In this document: piece by piece, positions 9,739 through 18,779 of the stretch | Position numbering within the stretch: position 1 is the first letter of the stretch | How the letters are laid out: the number at the start of each line of letters is the position of its first letter | Assembly: GCA_025449115.1 (NCBI GenBank) | Contig: JAHLKC010000266.1 | Location: 1-26,073, forward strand | Reading direction: 5' to 3' | DNA: 26,073 bases | Source: Chytridium lagenaria | Taxonomy: Eukaryota > Chytridiomycota > Chytridiomycetes > Chytridiales > Chytridiaceae | The notes under the pieces: model-generated | Told to the model about the DNA's origin: nothing | Databases searched by the model: none | Seen by the model: only the letters and a program-made list of their open reading frames with translations | Program-made: the position numbers and the translations under genes

Positions 9739-11452
9739 CTCAACTATCCTCAACCACATTCATTCTCTTGTTACCCGCGGAAACATGCCTTCATACATTG
9801 TCGCAGCAAACGCAACACTTTCAAAATGCATATCACTAAACCTCCCATGCTGGAACATTGAAGACGCCCAAATCATCGGATCCAAGCTTATCCTGGCCCT
9901 CCTCCGCAAAAGTGTCACTGTTCATCTAAGCGACACGTAAAACAGCATTTACATCATAATTTCTAATATCTACAGGAAACTCACTTACACCGGTTCCGTC
10001 AAAGCAGCGTACACAGATTTCACCTCTGACATCGTCGTGAAGCAAAATGTAAAGTCCTGCCTCCCTCAACTTGAATTTAATATCATCAGATCGACTCTCC
10101 GTATCAAATTCACACCGAAAACGCTTACATCCGTTCAACGCCCCGCTCTATTCGCCTCCTCGAGCACCTTCAACCTTCAACGGGCTTTCAGAGTCCATTT
10201 TAGAGGCACCTTCCGACGCATGGGTCCCATGTTTCACCTCCGAAGAATGCACAACGTTGAACTCTAACGATCGCGCTACCGTTGCGTTCTATATGCACTC
10301 CACTGAATGCACCGACACGCCTTCATCCCCTCAACAACTCTTTCTCCCATTCTGCTCCGCCACAGAGTACCTCCTCACGCCTACTCAGATTCCCCTCTCC
10401 TACCTCACCCTTATGCCTTCCAATCTCTCCACTCCTGTTCTCATATGGTCCCCACCTTACTACTTAAATATCACATCCACTAGGCTCTTGGAAGCTCCCT
10501 GGCTAGCACCTCCGCGAATGCGTCTATTTCCATATCAAGGCTTACATAATAACTTGACAGAATTATTAGCGATTCAATCTAGTAACGACCGAATCAGTTT
10601 AACTTACTACAACAAAGCGTTTATAAAATGCTTCTAAATTGCGTATACTCCATGGTCCACTACGGCAAAACACCCTTCTACATTATCGCATCTCGTAAGT
10701 TTGCCTTTTCCTCACTTTTTTCTTCCCTCACCTGTTTTTAAATTTATTTTCGGTGAAGTCGATAATGAAACGCTCGAGCATTGTATCAACATGAACCTTC
10801 CGTGCTTTAATGGGACGCTTCTAACCGGCAAAAATCACGGTGCCATGGGGAGTGGAAGAGACAAGGACCGTACTTATTTCAATGAGATGAACTGGTTGAA
10901 ACCTATTCTAGCCCACCAGGTCTTGAACCTAGGGTATCATATCCAAGTCGGGGACTCAGACCTTGTAAGTCTACCTTCTTAAGAAAAAACAAAATCCATC
11001 ACACCATTTTAACGAATTCTAGACGTACGTGCGAGATATATGGGGCTCATACGGTGGCCTCCAACAACGTCTTGGAGCCGATATCATCACAAGCGCGAAC
11101 TATTGGACACCCATCAACACCGGCAACTACCTTGCCCTCTCAACACCCCGCACCGAGCTCTTTTCGATGCATACCTCAATCTGGGTCTCGCACACCCAAA
11201 ATCCAACGACCAAGAACTCTTTCAAAGCTTATCCAACAAATCATGGACGGAATGTTTCAACGCTACGCATTGCGCAGATACAGCATCGCAACACATGGCA
11301 GACATGAATCCAACCTTTACATCCTCCCCATCGCGCATTTCGGGTGTTGGTGGGACTGGGTTGAGAAACCGTCAGATATTGGTAATTACATCTGTGGGAA
11401 GAAGAAGGACGCGTATTTGCAGGTCATGCGGCGTGTCAAAAGGATAAACTGA
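9739..11452 (+). CDS. Tandem-domain GT77-like (Nucleotid_trans) glycosyltransferase
   Basis: Resembles the nucleotide-diphospho-sugar transferase domain of GT77 enzymes, present twice. Domain 1 (about 9739-10620): YIVAANATLSKCISLNLPCW, a SKLILALLRK helix, SDTK, then (after intron 10049-10089) IHTENAYIRSTPRSIRLLE. Domain 2 (about 10628-11452): YIIAS-LDNETLEHCINMNLPCF, NWLKPILAHQVLNLGYHI, a DxD motif as GDSDL, ADIITSANYWTPINTGNY, and a NDQELFQ block. Other introns are about 9922-9975, 10695-10758 and 10965-11022. Domain 2 keeps DxD while domain 1 has Asp-Thr-Lys, so domain 1 is probably non-catalytic. Frame breaks occur near 10210, 10625, 11150 and 11310. The 5' end is unresolved. A donor at 9688 (GTAAGT) pairs with the acceptor at 9738, so a first exon probably ends at 9687, perhaps starting at the ATG at 9636 if one more frame break is allowed. 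Confidence 0.7.
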
Positions 11453-11829
11453 ATTGGTAAAAGATTACAGTTTGTTTATGTTGGAAGATTCTGAGATATG
11501 GTACCGATCGAGTGGAGGGGTGGTAAACATGCGTCTTACCATGTGGACCGGATGTGACGTGGAAATCGTTGCCATTGGATAATCCGTCTAAAGATGAAGC
11601 TTAAGCTCTTTCTTAAAAAGAATTTTTCTAGCGCTATATATTAAGGCGTCAAATGCAGCATATTCGGCATAATACACTTAATTATAGGTCAGCCACATAG
11701 GTGCTATATAAAATCCCTTGTCTTTATGTTTAAAGGTTGTTTATCCTCGTTTAAAGTGCATTCTAAAGTCACCATCCCCTCCCGCAATACCTCCTACCAT
11801 CACAACCGTATCGCCATTCTCCAATGCCA
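11453..11829. other. Intergenic region between convergent GT77-like and WD40 genes
   Basis: No gene or repeat recognised. It lies between the 3' end of the + strand glycosyltransferase and the presumed 3' end of the - strand WD40 gene. Confidence 0.5.
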
Positions 11830-13765
11830 TTATCCAAACCCAGCACAAGCCACAACCAGCACCAAAGCGAGTCCAGCACCGATAAGCCAATGATCAATAG
11901 CACATCACACCATTGCCCATCTACCACGCAAGAGCGTCATCGGCGTCGTCGTCGTCTGAAAGACGGGCACGGTGCGTGACTGTGGACTGATGCGTGGTGC
12001 GCAAGGGTTAGGGAGACAGTTAGAAGGAACGCGGGGGATGGGAGGAGGATCTATGTAAATTATTCATGGGTCTCGACGCGCGCTTCATGCGAGAGAAACA
12101 GGAGATGGGTTTTTGGTCTTCTATGATGGATTGACCTTTCATTTTGGGTTGAATGAACAGCTTGGCGGAATCCGGGATTGTTTCAAAGAGGTTGAGGGTG
12201 GAAAGAGGATAGGCATGACGAGAACTTCGATGGAGCCATCGGAAGAGCTTAGTGCCATAATTGCGACGGCTTCGAGATTTGAGGAATTGTAACGGTTGGT
12301 AATCGTGTTAAGGATGGGGAACGAAGAAGATGTGGAGGGGGTTAGAACGACAGATGCTAGTGCGATAGGCGCTCGCCATCTGGGTCGAGCCAGGTTAAAA
12401 TACGGGAAGGTGAAGGCGTCAATGTGGAGTTGGAGTCGGTCAGTGAGGGTCGAGTTTTACGGAAAGTATCCATCCACGTTCATGGTCAATGTCGAGGGAA
12501 TAGTCATGAAAGTTTGGTGTTGGCTGCCCACGCAGACGGACGGAATCTATATTTAAATTTGATGGAAACACTACATGAATGGCGGTGCATGTGATGGGTA
12601 GATAAAGAATCCCTTACCAGTTCTCATAGATTTGGTTGTCTTCCATTCCTCCAACCAATCCAGCATGCGTTTCTCACCGGTAGCTGTCTCGATCCAATCT
12701 GAACGTGAGTCCCACCAAGTGAAAATTCGAGTGTCTTGGAACATGCGTAATACGTTACAGCAGAAAAATTCCATCCCTAAAAGTTGGATAAGTAAATCAA
12801 AAGAATAGAGTAAACGATTACCTGTCTCCGGGTCCCAAATTCTAACTGTTCGGTCCTCCGACCCACTCGCTAAAATAAGAAATCCAGAGGTCTTTGAGAA
12901 GGAAGGCATGTGATTATTCCAACATGTGCAAGAAGTTTTCGTGGCTGGGTTTGGGCTGAAAGATTTGATTATTAGAACAGAGAATGAGATTTCTCTCCAT
13001 ACCTCTTCGAAGGTCCCAAACCATTATATCAGTGGTACCATTTTTTGATGCTGCCACTAGCCTACCATTTGAACTGATCGCGACGGTTGAATTGTTTTCT
13101 CGTGCCTTGTGATCGAGTGCTTGACGGCGACGGATCTTTTTCGGGACAATAATCTTCAAATACGATAAGTAGGTTGAACTAAGCAATAAACAGATATCGC
13201 TTCTCTCACCGAAAACCCTCAGTATCCCAGACCCGTATAGTTCCATCCATCGCAGCTGTAATGATTTCAGAATATGGTGAGAATGAAATGTCGATTGTGG
13301 AGATAGACGCAGCATGGGCTATATCGAATACTGATTTTCGCCTGAGGTAATAGCATTTTAATACGAAAAAACCTGTTGTGATACCTTGGCATGTCAAACA
13401 GTATAATGGTACCGTTTTCATACGATGAGATAATGAATTGATCGTTTCTGATATTTTGATGCTTGTGACTGGAGATACATATTTCGACAGAATGATAGCG
13501 TACAAGACTCTGGAGTAATGAAATATAAATTTGTAAGTCAGCTAAATATGATAAACATAAACAACGTAAGGAAACTGGATAACTTTTTTTTCCACATACC
13601 ATCAACTTTTCTCCATAAAATAATTCGCCTTTTTTCGTCCCATACGCGCAAAAGTCGCCTCTGTGTGCCATTCCTGCGGATGTGATAGTACTTTCCGGTT
13701 TTTGAAATCTCGACACACTCGTTGTAAGAGCTATTTAACACACCATTAGAAAGAACCATACAAAC
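11830..13765 (-). CDS. WD40 beta-propeller part (C-terminal portion) of a probable STAND/WD40 protein
   Basis: Exons on the - strand are 13730-13600, 13509-13385, 13341-13210, 13153-13003, 12955-12822, 12776-12618 and a last one from 12546. WD40 blades are visible as FIISSYENGTIILFD, IDISFSPYSEIITAAMDGTI with RVWD, VAISSNGRLVAASKNG with IMVWD, and KLLAHVGIITC with LILASGSEDRTVRIWD. The introns are 43-111 nt and most junctions keep phase. A frame break lies in 13210-13130 and another near 12893. From 12546 downstream the open reading jumps frame twice (NFHDYSLDIDHERGW, ILTWLDPDGERL, EAVAIMALSSSDGSIEVLV) and then becomes Pro-rich. The true stop is either the TGA at 11905-11907 or the TAA at 11830-11832, after a hydrophobic segment. 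This is most likely the same gene as 14028-15130, because blade-like sequence fills the gap (for example KYLINIDGGSVL near 13910). The propeller presumably binds a ligand or partner protein. Confidence 0.6.
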
Positions 13766-14027
13766 AATTTAAGGTTGATGCACTCAGAGATGGGTTGGCT
13801 TGAAGCAACAGTTTAATGTCTGACCTTTTTTAAAACTAAAGGAGGTAACGGCATTCTGAGTGCAAGCATTACAACAGCCGTATATATGGTAGAAAAGGCT
13901 AGTCTAGGACAGATCCTCCGTCAATATTGATGAGATATTTGGCGCCTCGTTACTACGAAGATTAACATGTGATGTAAGTAAGCGCTTACCAAGTCACTAT
14001 GATATGATAAAATACCACTTTCCCACT

Positions 14028-15130
14028 TTAGCCGATGACGTGCCACAGCAAGAACCTTGCCATCATCTTTAAACGCCATCCATCTACATCAGAACTTACT
14101 GCCGATTTCACGTGGCACCGACGCCATCTTCCAACGCCACACAAGATACCCGCCTCGTTGCGTACGAAAAGTCCATTCCGAGCACCGCAAACTTTGAATC
14201 TCCTCTGCAAATCGTCCACTCGTGAAATACCTCTCCTGTACTGCATCTCTCACACGAATCCATGCCTCCGGCTACCGATACAATTAGAGTTCCGTTCGCG
14301 CGTACCGTGCTCGACAGATCCGAGGATCCTTCCATACGCACATGGGGCCCAATCAGCCGGGCGCCCTGACGCGACGGTAATTGGTGATGGCGCCTCTTCG
14401 TCGATCGGAGTGCAGATAAAGTTTGGGGAGAGTGGAAGTGCAGTACGGTAGATCTGAGCCCAATTTGTGGAGATAGGGCCATAATAGAATCGAACCATAC
14501 GGTAGGCGTTATGAAAAGATTGGTAAAGAGGTGAGGTTTGAGAAAGACGTGCGAGGATAGCGGGCACGCGGTGTAGGAAGACATCGAGGGAGGACGTGAG
14601 GGAAAGAATTTCAATCCACGCGAGAAGATGGTGAGTTGTGAAAGCGGTAAGATGGGGAAGGAGGGAAGGAAAGACGTCACTGGGAACGGTTGGAAGAAGA
14701 TGAAGAAGTTCTGTACAAGCGTTTTGAACGATTGTTGGGATATGTTTCTGTTATGCATATGTGTGTGATATGTCAGAATCAAAATTCATAAACTAGTATT
14801 ATAAGCTTACCGCAACTTTCGCTTCAAATCCTTCACATCCTCATGCATATTTCCTTGATCTTCAATAGAGAAGTGGCATATGTTTTGGCAGAGGTGTCCG
14901 CCTTCCGTCAGAACTCGAAGGCAATCCAAAGCACGCGACGTCACCGCAACTTCGGCACCCGACGAAGTTGTTGATGACGGGATTACATGCGTTGTCTCCT
15001 CCACATTTTGTTCTTCCATCTCATGGATGCTCAGTACGGGGCATGTTTTCACTCGGGCTAGAGGTTGAGCTGGCATGCTTTCAGAAATATGAGAGCGAAT
15101 ATACATATAAAGCAAATCAAGGGGGAGCAT
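14028..15130 (-). CDS. STAND (NACHT-WD40-like) helical linker and first WD40 blades, N-terminal portion of the same probable gene
   Basis: Two segments match the helical region that precedes the WD40 repeats in fungal NACHT-WD40 proteins: SRALDCLRVLTEGGHLCQNI with DVKDLKRKLRKHIPTIVQNAC (15130-14700), then HHLLAWIEILSL, FHNAYRMVRFYYGPI and NWAQIYRTALPLSPN (about 14625-14410). Blade-like sequence follows (ANGTLIVSVAGG; MAFKDDGKVLAVARHRL at about 14065). An intron runs from about 14811 to 14750 and frame breaks lie near 14650 and 14330. I could not find a NACHT/NTPase domain or Walker A motif upstream: the next gene on that side is on the opposite strand. So this is either a STAND protein that has lost its NTPase and effector parts, or one whose N-terminus cannot be recognised. 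The start at 15130 (MLPLDLLYMYI) is the first Met. An AG just before it leaves room for an upstream exon. Confidence 0.55.
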
Positions 15131-15621
15131 CTTTGCAGTAGCTGTTATATATACCGAATTTTTTTATAGGTAATAGTAAGACTTTACCTCTTCCCTCTTG
15201 TTTACACAGAGGAAAAGAGTTCTTCTGAAAACATATGTTAAGACGCATTTTCGTGTCAACTGTTATCACCATTCAAATGAAACATGCCCAATCAGAAATA
15301 GATGAGCCTGTGAAGCCGCGAGACACTGTGGCCGACGAACAATGCGCGTCTCCTGCGCAACCTTCAGCCTTTCGCTCTGATTGCCTGAATCGAAGCCAGG
15401 ATGTGAGACACACCTACTGCACGTGTGACATGATCTTGCAATGGCATCGAGTACACGCTTTAGGGGATTTTAAAGACGCCCAGTGTTGGTGCACACAAAG
15501 CAAACGTCTGAGTCTCACCACTTTCGGTCTAGAAACGAGGAAACTGTGAGCGTCATGAGCGCAAATATTGATGACCAGCGATGGATGTCTGAAAAGAAGA
15601 TGAAACAGCACAGGGCTTCTT
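15131..15621. other. Divergent intergenic region between the STAND/WD40 gene and the Gln-rich zinc protein gene
   Basis: Two genes point away from each other here. A 104-codon + strand open frame at 15235-15549 could be a first exon of the Gln-rich gene. It shows no recognisable domain and no clear donor site, so it is not called. Confidence 0.4.
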
Positions 15622-18511
15622 ATGGAAGTTTTTCTGAAGTTGTGCAACATTAGGGAGGTCTCAGACGTTCAACCTAGAGTTAAACACATAGGGCACCAGT
15701 GGCGCATGGATTCACACATTCGTCAGCGAAAGCTGCAGCTTGAGCTTCCGCTACTGCATCAACAGCGTCTTATCCAGCAACAACAGCAGCAGCAGCACCA
15801 ACAACAGATCAACCAGCAGTACCAGGGAGGCCAAAATGCGACAGAATCTCTAGGGAGGACGGGAACATCAAACAGTGAGCATTTGTCCATGCTTAAAGCT
15901 TCCAGTGGCCTTCAGAATTACGATATGGGAAAAGATCAAGAATTTGCGTACCTTTTGGAGCAGCCCTTACCTCAAACCACCTTCTCAATGCCTCCGATCC
16001 AGCATGCCCTTCATGCATACCCTCACATCCCATCTACAACCCTTTCTTCGTTCGACCCTGCAGCAACGGGAACGGATTCTTTGCGGTCTCTTATCCAGCC
16101 ACAGACCACGTTCAATCACATGAATCAACTCATATTTGCGCCGCAGCAGTTTCCTTCGCTTCAGCATTCCCAGGGGATCAACTCCATTTGGCCTCAAGGA
16201 ATTCCTGAAGGTACTTTTTGGAACCCTATCGCAGTTCCGAACACCAACTATGCATCTCAAAGAATCGAAGCAGAGTCCGCCTATCCTCCGCGAATAGATG
16301 GCCTGCCACCCATGCCGCTTCTTCCAACTCAGACACATTCATGTTTGGCCTTAGCAATCTGGTCACCCCGATGGGACAGCAAACCCAGGACAGAGCAGGG
16401 CAAGTCCCATTGCCGTCGCAACTTTCATGATGTGATGCAACTTCAGCCTGATTATCGATTTGATGTTGTTTCTTCCACACTTGCAAATTCTTTACCCAAC
16501 GCAGCAAATCAGCACAACAATCTTCCTCCGACCCCACCTCAACTCACGATTCCCATGCAGCGTACATATCATGATCCCCCCCAGTTGCATTTCTCTGGCA
16601 TCCAATTTCCCACCCCTCACCTACTTTCCCAACAACCTTGCCGGCAGTAACTCCTTCCATCCAACACAGCAACTCATCCCACCAAATGTTCCGTCTCAGC
16701 TCCTTGGGAACTGGTAATCACCTCCCAACGCACATGGCTCACCTGCAAACTCCATTCCATCGCAACCTTCTATCACTAATTCCGTCCCCGCCGTCCTCAA
16801 CCTCAACTCTTCCTCCCTTCTAATAACACCCCTTAAAACCGACCTCCAAAGATACCCGCGAACTCAACGCAATCTGCATAACCTGCCAAAGACCTCTCTC
16901 TCGACTCTTTCTCTTTGGCACCACTACCGAATTCGTAGAAGGTTTCGCCATCGATATTCAATGCCTCACATGTCATGGAGACGCTTATCAAAAAAGCGAA
17001 AGACGGAACGCTTTGGACGAGACCATGACGTGACGTGTAGGCTTTGCGCGATATCAGTCGGACATGGAGGTGTGCGAGGGTTGATGGAAGAGGAGAGGAG
17101 GGGAGGGGAAGGAAATGGCGAGGTTTGGAAGAAGCCTGAGTTTGGAGTGGAGGTGGTTTGTACAAGCTGCTTTGAGACTTTTCGGTTCTGTACTAAGTGT
17201 GGTGGAGGTGAGGATAATTGTGTGCATTCTTTTCGTTTTTTCATTTGTAGCGCCGTGACTTTCGTGACTTGTAGCGCCATGACTGACAGGACAGGTGTCG
17301 ATGGCGCTACACGAACGCGTATGCGCTTGTCTTTTACTTCGTTTCCACTTTTTTTTGCGCTTGGTTCTTACTCAGACCCCTTATTTTAAAGTTGACAAAT
17401 TTCTTTCCTTTTTGGTTTTTCGTGACCCTTTTTTTTCCCGTTTGTTTTTTTACGTCGCTTCGTGGATTGCCCCTTTCTTATGGCTTCTCGCGTCGTTTCA
17501 TTCTCATTTCTAATTGTCCTTATTATTCTGTGTTTTCTGTTATTTTATTTTTGTCCTAGGTGGTCAATGGCGCACAGGTCGCTGGCGTCCCAAAGAAATG
17601 TTCGAAATGGGTCGGAAAACGTGCATCCTCCCTCACCTTCGTCTCGGCGATGTCGCAAAGTTTAAATTTGTTGTCTACCGGCTCCCCGTCTATAACCCCT
17701 CGAGTGAGCCTGTCACCAGCCTCGACCCCTTTATTCACGATAGTGAAACATGGACGCGATTCCATACGCCCATCTTCCCTTCCCAGATGCCATCAACCGC
17801 ATGGCGGACGATGTGGCTGACTTTTGGGACACTGCAAGCGTGACAACGATCGCTGACGCTCAAACCATGAAAGGGTTGAGTTACGCGAGCACATGGGAGG
17901 ATCTGGTTGCCACCAAGGCAATGTTTAAAGAGCAATTTAAAATGCTGATCAAAGGAGGCTTTCATCCTAGCTATGATCCTGAAGAGTACAAGGGGAAACG
18001 GTTTAGGAGATATTTGACGTTGGGATTTTGTCCCGCTGAGAAGGGGAAGGATGATCCCGCTTTGTGTGGACAGAGAATTGTTGCGAGTATTAGTCATATA
18101 TGGGATTTGGATGAAAGACAGATCACTGTCCGGTTTTCGTGTACCGTTGGGCAATTTGGGTTTCATCCGAATTCGTTGCTCCCAAAGGTGAATTACGCGG
18201 CTGGGGAGGGGATATTGGGGAATATGGAGAAGTTGGGAAAGCTAGTTGCTGAGCTAGGTACATCGATACCAGAGTTCACATGGGGCGTTGGGGTTTGGGG
18301 AAAAGGCGTGGAAAGGGCTAGGAAGAGTATTTTGACGGGAATGCTGGCGAGAGGGACGCAGTTGATTGAGGGCTACTGTAAGGAGAAAGGTATCGAAGAG
18401 GTGGAGTTGAGGAAGAGGTTGAAAGATTATTTGATGGAGGAGAAGGAGATTGCGAAAAGAGATGTTGTGATCATGACGATGGAGACTATGGCGACGTTCC
18501 TGAGATGGTGA
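15622..18511 (+). CDS. Gln/Pro-rich protein with Cys-rich zinc-binding module, fungal conserved type of unknown function
   Basis: Residues about 45-70 are a poly-Q tract, followed by a long Gln/Pro/Ser/Asn-rich disordered region to about 16830. Then come Cys pairs ICITC, IQCLTC, TCRLC, VVCTSC and FCTKCGGG (about 16865-17207), which look like zinc-ribbon knuckles. Intron 17208-17559 is removed to give GGQWRTGRWRPKEMF-GRKTC (17560-17640), a block I associate with uncharacterised fungal proteins. The C-terminal 250 residues (17750-18511) are folded-looking (RFRRYLTLGFCP, GQRIVASISHIWDLDERQIT), with no assigned family. A distant acyltransferase-like fold is possible but unproven. Frame breaks are near 16320, 16430, 16600, 16850, 17020 and 17745. 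The start is uncertain (Met at 15622 or 15706). The Q-rich plus zinc-module layout would suit a transcription or chromatin factor. That role is inference only. Confidence 0.6.
15775..15825 (+). repeat. CAG/CAA poly-glutamine tract
   Basis: A run of CAG and CAA codons with His, Ile and Asn interruptions encodes a Gln-rich segment near the N-terminus of the zinc-binding protein. Mixed CAG/CAA codons slow expansion compared with pure CAG. Confidence 0.8.
17208..17559 (+). other. 352-nt intron of the zinc-binding protein gene
   Basis: GTGAGG..CCTAG, phase 1, joining CTKCGG (upstream) to GGQWRTGRW (downstream). It is about three to eight times longer than most introns here. It contains a short direct repeat and an inverted repeat (17246-17311) followed by a T-rich stretch. 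Confidence 0.7.
17246..17311. repeat. Direct plus inverted repeat of TGTAGCGCCAT inside an intron
   Basis: TGTAGCGCCGTGACT (17246-17260) recurs as TGTAGCGCCATGACT (17270-17284). The second copy begins with TGTAGCGCCAT, whose exact reverse complement ATGGCGCTACA is at 17301-17311, giving an 11-bp stem with a 20-nt loop. The arms are GC-rich in AT-rich surroundings. Confidence 0.8.
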
Positions 18512-18779
18512 TTCTGGATGGTTATCTCCCTACCTTCCCTTGTAATTTAATTAATATAACTTTAATGGACTCGAGAGTTTCTCCTTGTCATATTTATATT
18601 TTATCGGGAAGGCGACTCCATTTTTTTACAACATATCTCAAATATTTACTCATGTTTATATTTTTTTTTTGCGCTTTTGCGAGCATCATTCCTTTCTCCA
18701 CAGCCTCCATATATTTGCATCCCACCAGCCGTCGTCATTAAATGACAAATAACCGCCAAGACATGAGACATCGACGCAT
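18512..18779. other. Short convergent intergenic region
   Basis: 268 bp between the stop of the + strand zinc protein and the stop of the - strand IQUB gene. T-rich, with no feature beyond probable shared 3' UTRs. Confidence 0.5.

Noticed and set aside
11830..11907. Hydrophobic C-terminal segment (LIGAGLALVLVVACAG) as a tail anchor of the WD40 protein
   Set aside because: It follows an in-frame TGA at 11905-11907. It is real only if that stop is an error, so it is not claimed as a membrane anchor.
12296..12556. 86-codon + strand open frame
   Set aside because: It overlaps the antisense of the WD40 gene's later exons, which are better supported, and has no recognisable features.
15235..15549. 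104-codon + strand open frame upstream of the Gln-rich gene
   Set aside because: No domain, no low-complexity continuity and no clear splice donor link it to the downstream gene.
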